This document shows positions 1-11,455 of a DNA stretch of 64,000 nt, piece by piece. Each line of letters begins with the position of its first letter. Within the stretch, counting starts at the first letter, position 1. The notes below the pieces were generated by a model. The model did not search any database. It had not been told where the DNA came from and saw only the letters and a list, made by a program, of their open reading frames with translations. A program made the translations under genes and the position numbers. The stretch is from Streptacidiphilus fuscans (GTDB taxonomy: Bacteria > Actinomycetota > Actinomycetes > Streptomycetales > Streptomycetaceae): positions 450,503 to 514,502 of the forward strand of contig NZ_JADPRT010000005.1 of NCBI RefSeq assembly GCF_015690355.1, given 5' to 3'.

Positions 1-720
1 ACCGCGACCGGCCTGGGCACCGGGACCTACCCGTGGACCGGCGGCAACTTCGCCGGGATGTGGGTGCTGGGCGACCACGACCCGACCATCCAAAGCAACG
101 TCGTCACCGGGACGATCATGTCCGCCTACGACAGTGAGGCCTTCGACTGCGACTGGGGCAACACCGGGACCTGCACCGTGCAGTACAACCTGACCTACCA
201 CAACGCGGGCGGGTTCTTCCTCAACTGCGACGGCTGCGGCACCTCCGGCGCTCCCGCCGAGGTGGTCCGCGACAACATCTTCCAGGACGACTGCCGCAGC
301 ATCAGCAGCGGCAACGCCGCGACGCTCTCCTTCTACGACAACGACGTCTACTGCCCGGACACGGCGTTCAGCGTGCAGTGGCCGACGAACAGCACGATCG
401 AGAACAACGTCTTCGTCGGCGAGTCCAGCTCCAGTCTGCCCACCGGGAGCGGGACCAGCTACCTGTGGAACGTCTTCCAGGGCGTCCCGCGCCCGACCGC
501 CAACGGCATCGCCGCCGACCCGAAGTTCGTCGACCCGGGCACCGTCGCGCTCACCCCGGCCGCCGCCACCGGCTTCCGACTCTGCGCGTCCGCGCCGGGG
601 TTGGCCAACGGCGCGCCCGTGGCGAACAACGGCGGCCGGGACTTCTTCGGCAACCCCGTCTCCGCCACCGCCAAGCCCGACCGCGGTGCCTACAACGGTC
701 CTGGCGTGTCCGGCTGTTGA
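1..720 (+). CDS. Right-handed parallel beta-helix protein, 3' part
   Basis: The reading frame is open from base 1, so the gene begins upstream and only the last 239 codons are seen. The protein has the irregular repeats of a parallel beta-helix: short strands ending in Asn ladders such as IQSNVVTG, RDNIFQDD and IENNVFVG. This is the fold of pectate lyases and related polysaccharide-active secreted proteins. The C-terminus (DPKFVDPG, then GRDFFGNPV and DRGAYNGPG) is the usual closing segment of secreted beta-helix proteins of this kind. Many Cys residues also fit an exported protein. The substrate cannot be told. It lies 90 bp upstream of a secreted alpha-galactosidase, so a role in plant polysaccharide breakdown is a reasonable guess. 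Confidence 0.75.
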   Translation, partial: TATGLGTGTYPWTGGNFAGMWVLGDHDPTIQSNVVTGTIMSAYDSEAFDCDWGNTGTCTVQYNLTYHNAGGFFLNCDGCGTSGAPAEVVRDNIFQDDCRSISSGNAATLSFYDNDVYCPDTAFSVQWPTNSTIENNVFVGESSSSLPTGSGTSYLWNVFQGVPRPTANGIAADPKFVDPGTVALTPAAATGFRLCASAPGLANGAPVANNGGRDFFGNPVSATAKPDRGAYNGPGVSGC

Positions 721-810
721 AAGTATTGCCACCCGGCAGCGCGTTCGCTTTCATGTTCATGCCCAAGTGAACACGAGTGAGCAGAACATGAGCAGAAAGG
801 AGCCTGATCC

Positions 811-2535
811 ATGCGCACCTTACGCATCCGCGCGGCAAGTGCCGCGCTCGGAGCCGCGCTCGCGCTGACCGGGGCCCTGGCGGGAAGCACCGCCGCGCAG
901 GCGTCGACCACGGCGACCTCCGGCGACGGCGCACCGCTCGCGGTCACCCCGCCCATGGGCTGGAACGACTGGGCCCACTACCAGTGCGGGGTCAGCGAAG
1001 CGGTCGTCAAGGCCAACGCCCAGGCGCTGGTCAGCTCGGGCCTGGCCGCCAAGGGCTACAACACGGTCACCGTGGACGACTGTTGGCTCGCCTCCAGCAG
1101 GGACGCGGGCGGCAACCTGGTCGCCAACCCGACGCTCTTCCCGGACGGCATGGCCGCGCTCGGCAGCTACCTGCACGGACTCGGCCTCAAGTTCGGCATC
1201 TACGAGGACGCGGGCTCCCAGACCTGCGGCGGCTACCCGGGCAGCGGCGTCCCGAACGGCGGCGGCGCGGACCACTTCGCCCAGGACGCCAAGCTCTTCG
1301 CCTCCTGGGGTGTCGACTACCTGAAGCTGGACGGCTGCAACGTCTACCAGGCCAAGGGCCAGACCCAACTCCAGGCCTACCAGGCCGCGTACGCGGCGGA
1401 GAACGCCGCGCTCAAGGCGTCCGGACGCGACATCGTCTTCTCCGAGTCCGCGCCCGCCTACTTCCAGGGCAGCGGCGAGGGCGGCACCCCGGACTGGTAC
1501 ACCGTCCTCGGCTGGACCGGCCAGTACGGCCAACTCTGGCGCGAGGGCTGGGACATCGCCACGTACGACGCGTCCAACCCCACCGCGGACCGCTTCTACA
1601 GCGTGCTCAACAACTACGGCTACGACCGCTGGCTGGGCCGCTACGCCTCACCCGGCGACTGGAACGACCCGGACTTCCTGATCGCGGGCGACTCCGGGAT
1701 GACCCCGGACGAGTCGCGCAGCCAGATCGCGCTCTGGGCCATGCTGAGCGCGCCGATGATCCTCTCCTCCGACGTCTCCTCGCTGTCCGCGCAGTCGGTC
1801 GCCGACCTGGGCAACAGCGACGTCGTCGCGGTGGACCAGGACCCGCTCGGCAAGCAGGGCGCGGTCGTCTCCTCCGACGGGACCACCGACATCCTGGCCA
1901 AGCCGCTGGCCAACGGCGACCGCGCGGTCGCCCTGCTCAACCGGGGTTCCACCGCCGAGACGGTGAGCACCACGACCGCCGACGTCGGCTTCACCGGCGG
2001 CAGCGGCTGCACCTGGTCGGTCAAGGACCTGTGGGCCGGCACCACCACGACCAGCACCGACACGCTCACCGCGACCATCCCCTCCCACGGCACGGCGATC
2101 TTCCGGGTCAGCCCGTCCTCGGGGTGCGGAGCCACGGTCCCGACGGGGCAGATCGTGGGCAACGGCAGCAAGTGCGTCGACGACTCCGGCAGCGGCACCG
2201 CCGACGGCAACCCGGTCATCCTCTACACCTGCACCGGAAACGCCAACCAGCGCTGGCAGTTGGACACCGCCGGCGCTGACGTCACCGTCCGCGCCCTCGG
2301 CAAGTGCCTCTCCGTGCAGGGCGGCGGCACAGCCGACGGCACCGCGGTCGTGCTGGCGACCTGCACCGGCGCGGCGGGACAGCTGTGGAGCTACGGGCAG
2401 AACGGCAACCTGGTCGACACCCACTCCGGCCTCTGCCTCGACGTCTACGGCGGCGGCACCGCCGACGCCACCAAGCTCGACGCCTGGCCGTGCGGCAGCA
2501 ACCAGCTCAACCAGATCTGGTCCCTGCCGGTCTGA
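811..2535 (+). CDS. Secreted GH27 alpha-galactosidase with C-terminal ricin-type (CBM13) domain
   Basis: Hydrolyses alpha-galactosyl groups from galacto-oligosaccharides or galactomannan outside the cell. The N-terminus is a Sec signal peptide (basic MRTLRIR, an Ala/Leu core, cleavage near AQAS). The GH27 domain starts at TPPMGWNDW. The nucleophile is Asp174 in YLKLDGCN; the acid/base is probably Asp248 in WREGWDIA, aligned by the Arg-x3-Asp spacing of the family; SPGDWNDPDFL is also conserved. After the beta-sandwich (about residue 440) come three beta-trefoil repeats with QxW signatures (QRW, QLW, QIW), a sugar-binding CBM13. The start is set by AAAGGAG 8 nt upstream of the ATG. The 574-residue length fits the two-domain architecture of streptomycete members. 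Confidence 0.93.
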   Translation: MRTLRIRAASAALGAALALTGALAGSTAAQASTTATSGDGAPLAVTPPMGWNDWAHYQCGVSEAVVKANAQALVSSGLAAKGYNTVTVDDCWLASSRDAGGNLVANPTLFPDGMAALGSYLHGLGLKFGIYEDAGSQTCGGYPGSGVPNGGGADHFAQDAKLFASWGVDYLKLDGCNVYQAKGQTQLQAYQAAYAAENAALKASGRDIVFSESAPAYFQGSGEGGTPDWYTVLGWTGQYGQLWREGWDIATYDASNPTADRFYSVLNNYGYDRWLGRYASPGDWNDPDFLIAGDSGMTPDESRSQIALWAMLSAPMILSSDVSSLSAQSVADLGNSDVVAVDQDPLGKQGAVVSSDGTTDILAKPLANGDRAVALLNRGSTAETVSTTTADVGFTGGSGCTWSVKDLWAGTTTTSTDTLTATIPSHGTAIFRVSPSSGCGATVPTGQIVGNGSKCVDDSGSGTADGNPVILYTCTGNANQRWQLDTAGADVTVRALGKCLSVQGGGTADGTAVVLATCTGAAGQLWSYGQNGNLVDTHSGLCLDVYGGGTADATKLDAWPCGSNQLNQIWSLPV

Positions 2536-2593
2536 CCAGGAGAAAGTGTCCTCCCTCACGCAAACCCCGAGGTCGGTGACGGGCCGCAGTCAA

Positions 2594-2599
2594 TACAAT
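2594..2599 (+). promoter_or_regulatory. Possible -10 element upstream of the glycyl-tRNA synthetase
   Basis: TACAAT is a good match to the TANNNT -10 consensus in an otherwise GC-rich 155-bp gap. No convincing -35 hexamer is seen at 16-18 bp. If used, the leader would be about 85 nt and would include the hairpin at 2628-2647. Confidence 0.25.
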
Positions 2600-2627
2600 C
2601 ACGGGACCGTCGGCCTTCCGGGCCCGC

Positions 2628-2647
2628 GCCCTGCTGCCAGGCAGGGC
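2628..2647 (+). promoter_or_regulatory. Hairpin in the leader of the glycyl-tRNA synthetase
   Basis: GCCCTGC and GCAGGGC form a perfect 7-bp stem with a 6-nt loop. It lies 44 nt before the ATG of the synthetase and 93 nt after the alpha-galactosidase stop. It could be the terminator of the upstream gene or a leader element. No T-box consensus is visible, so tRNA-sensing is not supported. Confidence 0.35.
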
Positions 2648-2690
2648 ACGGTCCTGGCAGGTCAGTTCACCAACTTGTGGGGTTGCACCA

Positions 2691-5672
<2,982 letters not shown>

Positions 5673-5678
<6 letters not shown>

Positions 5679-5705
5679 CCCGGAAGTGACCCGGAAGTGA
5701 CGCGG
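5673..5705 (+). repeat. Three 11-bp direct repeats across the glyQS stop codon
   Basis: AAGTGACCCGG occurs twice and AAGTGACGCGG once, head to tail, at 5673, 5684 and 5695. The first copy contains the TGA stop of glyQS. Confidence 0.7.
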
Positions 5706-5722
5706 CGCCGGTCGCGCCGGTG

Positions 5723-5748
5723 CCGGTCCGTCCGACGGGACGGGCCGG
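5723..5748. terminator. Terminator between convergent glyQS and the PPOX gene
   Basis: CCGGTCCGTCC pairs with GGACGGGCCGG (11 bp including one T-G wobble) around a GACG loop. It lies between two convergent genes, 45 nt after the glyQS stop and 35 nt from the PPOX stop, so it can serve both. No U-tract, as is usual in this GC range. Confidence 0.6.
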
Positions 5749-5783
5749 TGTCGGTGCGACCGGCCCGGCACAGGCGGGACCTG

Positions 5784-6203
5784 TCAGTCCTGGTACTGCC
5801 ATCCGGTGATGTGCTCGATCGCGATGGTGACGAGCGCGCCCTCGGGACGGGTCTCCCGGTAGGCGCGGTACTTGGCCGCGAGGAGGTCGAGCGCGCGTTC
5901 GCGCTCGGGGCCGTGCTCCCCGATCTCGGCGTGACCGTCGACGCGGACCCACCACAGCTGGGTCCAGTCCTCGTCGTAGTGGTCGACCAGGACGCTCACC
6001 TGCGGATTCTCCCGAATGTTCGCCAGGCGGCGCAGCTCGCTGGCGCTCTTCGGCTTGTGGTCGATCGCGAAGTACAGGCGATCGCGCTCGCAGACGAACG
6101 TGATCGGAACCAGATGCGGTGCCCCTGCCGCCGACGCGGTGGCCAATCGGGCGGACCTCGCCCGTTCGAGTCGGCTGCGACACTCCTCCGACGTCAGTCT
6201 CAT
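5784..6203 (-). CDS. PPOX-class flavin/F420-dependent protein (Rv0121-like)
   Basis: Small (139 residues) split-barrel protein of the pyridoxamine 5'-phosphate oxidase superfamily, probably a cytoplasmic F420- or FMN-dependent oxidoreductase. Visible family features are RLATASAAGAPHLVPITF near the N-terminus, the KPKSASELRRLANIRENPQVSVLVDHY core and the Trp-rich segment DWTQLWWVRVDGHAEI. The start is placed at MRLTSEEC because upstream codons do not look coding and the length then fits the family. The resemblance to the mycobacterial Rv0121 group of F420 users is from memory of that family. It is divergent from the MFS gene at 6381, with a shared 177-bp gap holding an inverted repeat. Confidence 0.85.
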   Translation of the reverse strand: MRLTSEECRSRLERARSARLATASAAGAPHLVPITFVCERDRLYFAIDHKPKSASELRRLANIRENPQVSVLVDHYDEDWTQLWWVRVDGHAEIGEHGPERERALDLLAAKYRAYRETRPEGALVTIAIEHITGWQYQD

Positions 6204-6269
6204 GCGGTGAACGTACCTGCTGGCACTCGTCGCAAGGCGGTTCTCTTCGCACGGCGCGGCTGAGTCTTC

Positions 6270-6289
6270 CATCGTCCGAACAGACGATG
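6270..6289. promoter_or_regulatory. Inverted repeat between divergent genes, possible operator
   Basis: CATCGTC and GACGATG form perfect 7-bp arms around a 6-nt spacer in the 177-bp gap between the PPOX and MFS genes. The length and position fit a dimeric repressor site, but no regulator gene is adjacent. Confidence 0.4.
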
Positions 6290-6380
6290 AGTCAGTTAGA
6301 AGGCGTAGCGCGCTCATAGGGACGTCCAAAGCCGGCCGGAGGCCCGCCCGGCGCTCGGAGTCGCGTGCAACAGTCCGGCA

Positions 6381-7691
6381 GTGAGCAGCGAAAAGACACT
6401 TGCACCGCGTCCGCGTCCGGTCGACGACGCGCCGGACCGGGCGGGCGTGCGCGAGGTGCTCGCGCTGACCGGGCCGTGGCTTCCGGTCCTCTCGTTCCTG
6501 GCCAGGTTGCCCGCCGCCCTCGCTCCGACCGGCACGCTGATCATGGTCACGGCCGCGTCCGGGATCGGGAACGCGAGCCTGGCGGCCGGTCTGCTCTGGG
6601 TGGGGCAGGCCGTCGGCGGGCCGCTCATCGGGCGGATCGCCGACCGCCGGGGCCATCGGGGCGCACTCGTGGCGGCGTCCCTGCTCAACGCCGCGGCCAC
6701 CGCCGCATTGGTGGCCTCAGTCACCACCGGGCAGTCGCTCGTCGTCCAGGCGCTCTGCTCTCTGGCAGCAGGACTGACGGTCCCTCAGATCGGACCGCTC
6801 TCCCGAGCGCGCTGGGTCGCGCTCATCGCGCGAACCCCGGGTCGTCAGGACGAGCGCCAACTCGTCGCCAGGGCGCTCTCGTTGGACACCCTGCTGGACG
6901 AACTCGGCTTCATGGTCGGCCCGGCGCTGGCGGGCTTCCTCGCCGTCGGCATCCGTCCCGCCACGGGGGTGGCGGTGGCCGCGCTGCTGACGGGCGTGGC
7001 CGGTACCGCGTTCGCCCGGCATCCGAGCGCGCCCGGTCCGGTCAGGCACTCCGGCAGCGGCAGCAGGTCGCGTCTTCTCTCGACGCCCCTGCTCCTGCTG
7101 CTGGCCCTCGCGCTGCTCCAGGGGATGGTCTGGGGCGCGGCCAACGCGGGGGTGAACGCCCTGGCCAGGACGCTGGGCGACCCGGGGATGGCCGGGCCGG
7201 TCTGGAGCAGCATGGCGGTGACCAGCTGCGCCGCCGGTCTGGTGGTGACGGTCCGCCGCAGGACGGTCCGGCTCACCGCGCTGCTGCGCGTCGCGGTCGT
7301 GGCGCAGGCGGTGCTGGCCGTGCCGCTGCTCGCGGTGCACGGGTTCGCGACGGCGGCGCTCGCCGTGGCAGCGGTCGGCGTGGCCGTCGCGCCCCATCTG
7401 ATCGCGATCTTCGGGCTGGCCGAGACCGTGGCCGCCGCCGACCGGATGGGCGAGGCGATGACCGTGCTCGGCAGCGGGCTGATCGTCGGCGAGGGGATCG
7501 CCGCCCTGCTTGCCGGGCGGCTCGCCGCGACCCACGGCTATCCGGCGGCCCTCGGCACCGCCTGGTGCGCGTCCGCCCTCGCCGCGGTCGTCGCGCTGCT
7601 CTTCGTGCGCCGGGCGCGCTTCGACCCGCCCGCCACGCCCGACGCGCCGGGGGTAGCTGCGGTGGCGAGGGGCTCGGGCAGCGTGGTTTGA
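6381..7691 (+). CDS. MFS transporter
   Basis: Predicted 12-helix inner-membrane transporter of the major facilitator superfamily, 436 residues. Hydrophobic segments alternate through the whole length. The loop between helices 2 and 3 has GGPLIGRIADRRGHR, the family's GxxxDRxGRR-type motif A. The second half starts near residue 230 after a basic loop (RHSGSGSRSR). Substrate unknown; efflux is the common role of this type. The start is a GTG with no clear Shine-Dalgarno sequence, so the true start could be slightly different. Confidence 0.85.
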   Translation: MSSEKTLAPRPRPVDDAPDRAGVREVLALTGPWLPVLSFLARLPAALAPTGTLIMVTAASGIGNASLAAGLLWVGQAVGGPLIGRIADRRGHRGALVAASLLNAAATAALVASVTTGQSLVVQALCSLAAGLTVPQIGPLSRARWVALIARTPGRQDERQLVARALSLDTLLDELGFMVGPALAGFLAVGIRPATGVAVAALLTGVAGTAFARHPSAPGPVRHSGSGSRSRLLSTPLLLLLALALLQGMVWGAANAGVNALARTLGDPGMAGPVWSSMAVTSCAAGLVVTVRRRTVRLTALLRVAVVAQAVLAVPLLAVHGFATAALAVAAVGVAVAPHLIAIFGLAETVAAADRMGEAMTVLGSGLIVGEGIAALLAGRLAATHGYPAALGTAWCASALAAVVALLFVRRARFDPPATPDAPGVAAVARGSGSVV

Positions 7692-7713
7692 TCGCCCTAC
7701 CCGGCCCGTTCCG

Positions 7714-7794
7714 CCCAGCACCGCTCAGCCAACCCAGCACCGCTCAGTCGACCCAGCACCGCCGAGTCAGGCCGGCCCAGCACCGCCGAGCAGC
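7714..7794 (+). repeat. Four tandem 19-24 bp repeats before the PAS/HATPase gene
   Basis: Units starting CCCAGCACCGC at 7714, 7733, 7752 and 7776 are spaced 19, 19 and 24 bp, followed by CTCAG or CGAG. They end about 21 bp before the GTG start of the next gene and fill most of the 124-bp gap. Confidence 0.75.
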
Positions 7795-7815
7795 ATGCGC
7801 AGGAGACGTCGCGAC

Positions 7816-9942
7816 GTGACCACACCCCCCGAGGAGGCCGGAGCGTCCGGTCCCGGGCTGGACGAGGCCGTGCTCAGCGCGCTCTTCACCCAGTCCCCGG
7901 TGGGGCTCCAGGTCTACGACCCGCAGCTGCGCCTGGTGCGCGTCAACACCACGACGCGGTTCCTCAGCGACCGCCCGGTCGAGGAGCTGCTGGGCCGTCC
8001 GATGACCGAAGTGCTGGACGCGTTCCACGTCGAGGACGTGGACGAGCTGATCGCGGCCACCCAGCAGGTGCTCACCACCGGCACGCCGGTGCGGGAGCGC
8101 CGGGTGCGGCTGCACGACCCGGATCCGGAGGCGCCGGTCCGGGTCGCCTCGGCGTCCAGCTTTCGGCTGGAGGGCGCCGACGGCACGGTGCTCGGCGTCA
8201 CCGCCGCGATCGTCGACATCACCGAGCGCGTGCGCGCCGAGGAGCGACTGGAACTGCTGGACCGGGCCGCCAACACCGTCGGCACCACCCTCGACCTCTT
8301 CCGCACCGCCGAACAGCTCGGCGACGTCGTGGTCCCGCAGCTCGCCGACACCTTCTCCGTGCACGTCTTCGACGCCGTGCTGCGCGGCGAGGCGCCGCCG
8401 TCGGACACGGACCTGCCGACGCTGGCCCTGCACCGCGCGGTCTTCCGCCGCGCCGCCACCCGAACGCAGCAGCCGCCCAGGACCACGGTCACCCGCAACG
8501 ACGCGGTCGGCGAGTACGGGGTCGGCAGCCCGTTCCACCGGGCGCTGACGGAGCTGCATCCGGTGCTGATCGAGCGTCTGGACCCCGACGAGCAGCCGTG
8601 GCTGGACCCGGTTCACCGGCGGCGCGACGAACTGCTGCTGGCCTCCGGCGCGCACTCGATGATGGTGGTCCCGCTGCTGGCCCGCGGCGTGGTGCTCGGC
8701 CTGGCGTCCTTCTACCGCTGGCGCAGCCCCGTGCCGTACGACCACGACGACCTGACGCTCGCCGAGCAGCTGACCTCGCGGACGGCGTTGTCCATGGACA
8801 ACGCCCGCCTCTACAACCGCGAGCGGTGGGTCGCGGGCGTCGTCCAGCACACCGCGAGGGACACGGGGACCTACTCCCAGTCCGCCGTCGAGGCCGCCCA
8901 GGCCTACCGGCCCCCCGGTGCCTCCAGCGTCTGGTTCGACGTGCTGCCGCTCTCGGGCGCCCGGGTCGCCCTGGTCGCCGGTGAGGCCCTCGCGCCGACC
9001 GCCCACGCGGCCGCGGCCCTGGGCGAGCTCCGCGCGGCGGTCGCGGCCCTGTCCGAGCTGGACCTGCCGCCGGACGAGCTGCTGACACGGCTTCAGGACA
9101 TCGTCAGCCGCAACACGCCCGGCGGCGGCTCCGCCGAGCTGGCGGCGGACCCCCGTCGCCCCGTCCCGGCCGCCTGCCTGTACGCGGTCTACAACCCGGT
9201 CACCCGACGCCTGCGCGCGGCGAGCGCCGGCGGTCCGGCCCCGGTGGTCGTCACCCCGGACGGAGCGGAGCTGCTCGACGTCGTCCCCGGCCCGGCGCTG
9301 GGCCAGGGGGTCGGCGACTACGCCGTCGCCTTCCGCACCCTCCCGGAGGGCAGCCTCGTCGTCCTGCGCAACGGCGCACTGGCTCCCCCGGACCAGGACG
9401 ACGCGAACGCCGCGTCGCCCTATGCCGACCTGTTGCGCCCGGCCCTCGCCGACGCCCGGCTCCCGCTGCGCGACCTGTGCGTGACCGTCCTCGACGCCCT
9501 CGCCCCGCATGCGACGCGCGAATCGCACCCGGACGCGGCGGTCCTGATCGCCCGTCCCCGCGCGCTCGGGCCCGACCGTGCCGTCACCTGGGAGCTGCCG
9601 AACAGCCCCCGTTCGGTGGGCGAGGCGCGTGAGCTGGCCACGGAGCAGTTGGCCGCCTGGGGCCTCGCCGAGCTGGTCGACGACGTGGCCCTGGTCGTCA
9701 GCGAACTGGTCACCAACGCCGTCCGCCACGCGGACGGCCCCGTCCTGCTGCGGCTGATCCGCGACCGCGCGCTGATCTGCGAGGTCAGCGACGACAGCAG
9801 CACCGCACCGCACCTCCGCCGCGCCCTGGACACCGACGAGGGCGGACGCGGCCTCTTCATCACCGCCCAGCTCTCCGAACGCTGGGGCGTCCGCCCGGCC
9901 CGCCGCGGCAAGACGATCTGGGCGGAGTTGCCCCTGCCCTAG
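7816..9942 (+). CDS. PAS-GAF-degenerate SpoIIE phosphatase-HATPase regulator
   Basis: A 708-residue cytoplasmic signalling protein of the RsbU/RsbW type. Order: PAS (about 10-135, FTQSPVGLQVYDPQLRLVRVN), GAF (about 145-350, ending LTSRTALSMDNARLYNRE), a SpoIIE/PP2C-like region (about 355-560) and an anti-sigma-type HATPase (about 575-705) with an intact N-box (VVSELVTNAVRH, Asn634) and G-box (GRGLFIT). The phosphatase region lacks the metal ligands: GGDWFD is SSVWFD (Val372), the GDVxGHG motif is GEALAPT (Glu390), and the YTDGL motif is LRNGA (Asn519). It is therefore probably a pseudophosphatase with a working ATPase or anti-sigma domain. GTG 7816 is chosen because AGGAG lies 10 nt upstream; an in-frame ATG at 7795 is possible. 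The stop overlaps the convergent M50 gene by 4 bp. Confidence 0.9.
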   Translation: MTTPPEEAGASGPGLDEAVLSALFTQSPVGLQVYDPQLRLVRVNTTTRFLSDRPVEELLGRPMTEVLDAFHVEDVDELIAATQQVLTTGTPVRERRVRLHDPDPEAPVRVASASSFRLEGADGTVLGVTAAIVDITERVRAEERLELLDRAANTVGTTLDLFRTAEQLGDVVVPQLADTFSVHVFDAVLRGEAPPSDTDLPTLALHRAVFRRAATRTQQPPRTTVTRNDAVGEYGVGSPFHRALTELHPVLIERLDPDEQPWLDPVHRRRDELLLASGAHSMMVVPLLARGVVLGLASFYRWRSPVPYDHDDLTLAEQLTSRTALSMDNARLYNRERWVAGVVQHTARDTGTYSQSAVEAAQAYRPPGASSVWFDVLPLSGARVALVAGEALAPTAHAAAALGELRAAVAALSELDLPPDELLTRLQDIVSRNTPGGGSAELAADPRRPVPAACLYAVYNPVTRRLRAASAGGPAPVVVTPDGAELLDVVPGPALGQGVGDYAVAFRTLPEGSLVVLRNGALAPPDQDDANAASPYADLLRPALADARLPLRDLCVTVLDALAPHATRESHPDAAVLIARPRALGPDRAVTWELPNSPRSVGEARELATEQLAAWGLAELVDDVALVVSELVTNAVRHADGPVLLRLIRDRALICEVSDDSSTAPHLRRALDTDEGGRGLFITAQLSERWGVRPARRGKTIWAELPLP

Positions 9943-11339
9943 GGCCTGCGGAGCAGCCGGCCGAACAGCCGGCTTCGCAGCGCCCCGGCCAACCGGAGCA
10001 GCAGGTAGAACGAAGCCCCCAACGGAAGCAGCAGGAAGGCGAAGCGCACGAAGTCGGCTGTCGCCGCGATCGCATGCCCCGCTGTGACGGCGGCCACGGC
10101 GAGCCGCAGCTGCCCGTCCATCGCGGAGACCGACTGGGCGGTCACCTGTGGCAGCGCGATCAGCGTGTACCCGATCTGGAACACCAGCAGCGAGGTGCTG
10201 ACCAGAACCCAGACGGTGACCAGCCGTCTCGACCGAGCGGCCAGACGCGCGCCAGGCGCGGGCCCGCGCCGCAGCACGCCGCGCAGCACCGGCCCGACCT
10301 GGCCGAACAGGTCGGGGACGCCGGCCAGGTCGGAGAGGATGTAGTAGCCGTCGAGCCGCACGATCGGCACAAGCTGCTGCAGCACCTCGAAGTGCCCGAG
10401 GTAGACCGCCGCCAGCAGCACCCCACTGCCCGTGCCCGCATAGCCGCCGAACAGCGCGAGCATGAATACGATGTTGAAGTAGACCCCGCCCAGATCCGTT
10501 CGGAGCCGGTCCGCGCGTGGACGACGGTAGACGTCGGTGACATCCGTGAAGAACGACGGCCACAACAGGTAGACGCCGAAGCCGATCCGGCCCGGCCGGG
10601 CGCCGCCGTAGCGGCAGGCGGACGCGTGCCCGAGCTCGTGGAAGAGCAGCGAGGCGACCGTCAGACTGAACAGCGCCAACAACTCCCCCGGGCTGCCGAC
10701 CGCCGCTTCGAGCGTGCGCGCGGCACCGTGCACCACGAAGAACCAGGCGTCGGCGGAGGCGAAGGCCGCGAGAACGAGAGTCACCACGACGGGGTGGTGC
10801 AGCAGGAGCAGAGGGGACGTCAGCCGTCTGACCAGGGACGGTCGCACCAGTGTGGCGCGGCCCTTCAGTCCGAGCAGCAGGTCCGCCGACGGTGCGTCAC
10901 CCGGGACCTCGTCGAGGTCGCCCGGACACACGGCGACGCCGAGCGGCCCGAGCTTCTCCCGGATGAGGAACTCCACGTTCTCCGCGCAGAGTTCGCGACC
11001 GAAGGTGGCGCTCACCCGCGCGGCGATCTGGTCGCTGGTGCGGAGGCCGTCGACGGCGCAGACGACATGGTGCAGCAGTTGGGACAGTTCGACGACCTGG
11101 CCGTCCGCGCGCCGCACGGTGTAGACGGACTCCGTCGTGCCCGACCCATGGAACCTGCCGTGAACTTCCAGGCCCACAGTGGTGCGTGGGATCCAGCCGC
11201 CGGGAGCACCGTCGTCCGGCTCGGGCCTTCGGGCCTCGCCACGGCCGCGGGGGCCGGGGAGCGTGGGCGCCGGAGTGGGCGACGTGCTGGTCCCGACGGA
11301 ACGGACCGGCCGTGAGCTGTGTGCCGCGTGCTTCCCCAT
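9939..11339 (-). CDS. Membrane M50 zinc protease with PqqD-like N-terminal domain
   Basis: A 466-residue polytopic membrane protein. Residues about 60-140 read as a PqqD/RRE-type winged helix (ELSQLLHHVVCAVDGLRTSDQIAARVSA), the domain that binds leader peptides in many RiPP systems. The membrane part has the site-2-protease zinc motif HELGH (His234, Glu235, His238) in SLLFHELGHAS and the second-ligand motif VRLDGYYIL (Asp330), as in 'putative peptide zinc metalloprotease' proteins. At least six hydrophobic segments are visible. A GAGAGGG ribosome binding site precedes the ATG. It is the second gene after the His/Gly-rich peptide on the same strand (gap 116 bp with a hairpin), so cleavage or export of that peptide is the natural hypothesis. 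Confidence 0.88.
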   Translation of the reverse strand: MGKHAAHSSRPVRSVGTSTSPTPAPTLPGPRGRGEARRPEPDDGAPGGWIPRTTVGLEVHGRFHGSGTTESVYTVRRADGQVVELSQLLHHVVCAVDGLRTSDQIAARVSATFGRELCAENVEFLIREKLGPLGVAVCPGDLDEVPGDAPSADLLLGLKGRATLVRPSLVRRLTSPLLLLHHPVVVTLVLAAFASADAWFFVVHGAARTLEAAVGSPGELLALFSLTVASLLFHELGHASACRYGGARPGRIGFGVYLLWPSFFTDVTDVYRRPRADRLRTDLGGVYFNIVFMLALFGGYAGTGSGVLLAAVYLGHFEVLQQLVPIVRLDGYYILSDLAGVPDLFGQVGPVLRGVLRRGPAPGARLAARSRRLVTVWVLVSTSLLVFQIGYTLIALPQVTAQSVSAMDGQLRLAVAAVTAGHAIAATADFVRFAFLLLPLGASFYLLLRLAGALRSRLFGRLLRRP

Positions 11340-11371
11340 CGCCCTCTCACTCGTGTGCGTTGTCGGCCGCG

Positions 11372-11421
11372 CCTCCGTGTCCCCTGCCGCCCGGGGGAGC
11401 GTGCGACGGGGGACACGGAGG
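11372..11421 (-). terminator. 13-bp hairpin between the peptide gene and the M50 gene
   Basis: CCTCCGTGTCCCC (11372-11384) and GGGGACACGGAGG (11409-11421) are perfect inverted repeats 24 nt apart. The structure sits between the peptide stop at 11456 and the protease start at 11339. It could act as a partial terminator or mRNA stabiliser that makes more peptide than protease. Confidence 0.6.
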
Positions 11422-11455
11422 GCTCGTCTCGAACCTCTCAGCAGCTCAGGTCAGG

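Noticed and set aside
755..772. GTTCA/TGAAC symmetry upstream of the alpha-galactosidase as a LacI-type operator
   Set aside because: Arms of only 5 bp with an 8-bp spacer are too weak to call without conservation data.
2600..2690. T-box riboswitch upstream of the glycyl-tRNA synthetase
   Set aside because: GGTTGCACC resembles the T-box core only weakly. There is no specifier stem or antiterminator pairing that I can trace.
7714..7794. CRISPR-like array
   Set aside because: Units are 19-24 bp with almost no spacers and no cas genes; they are simple tandem repeats.
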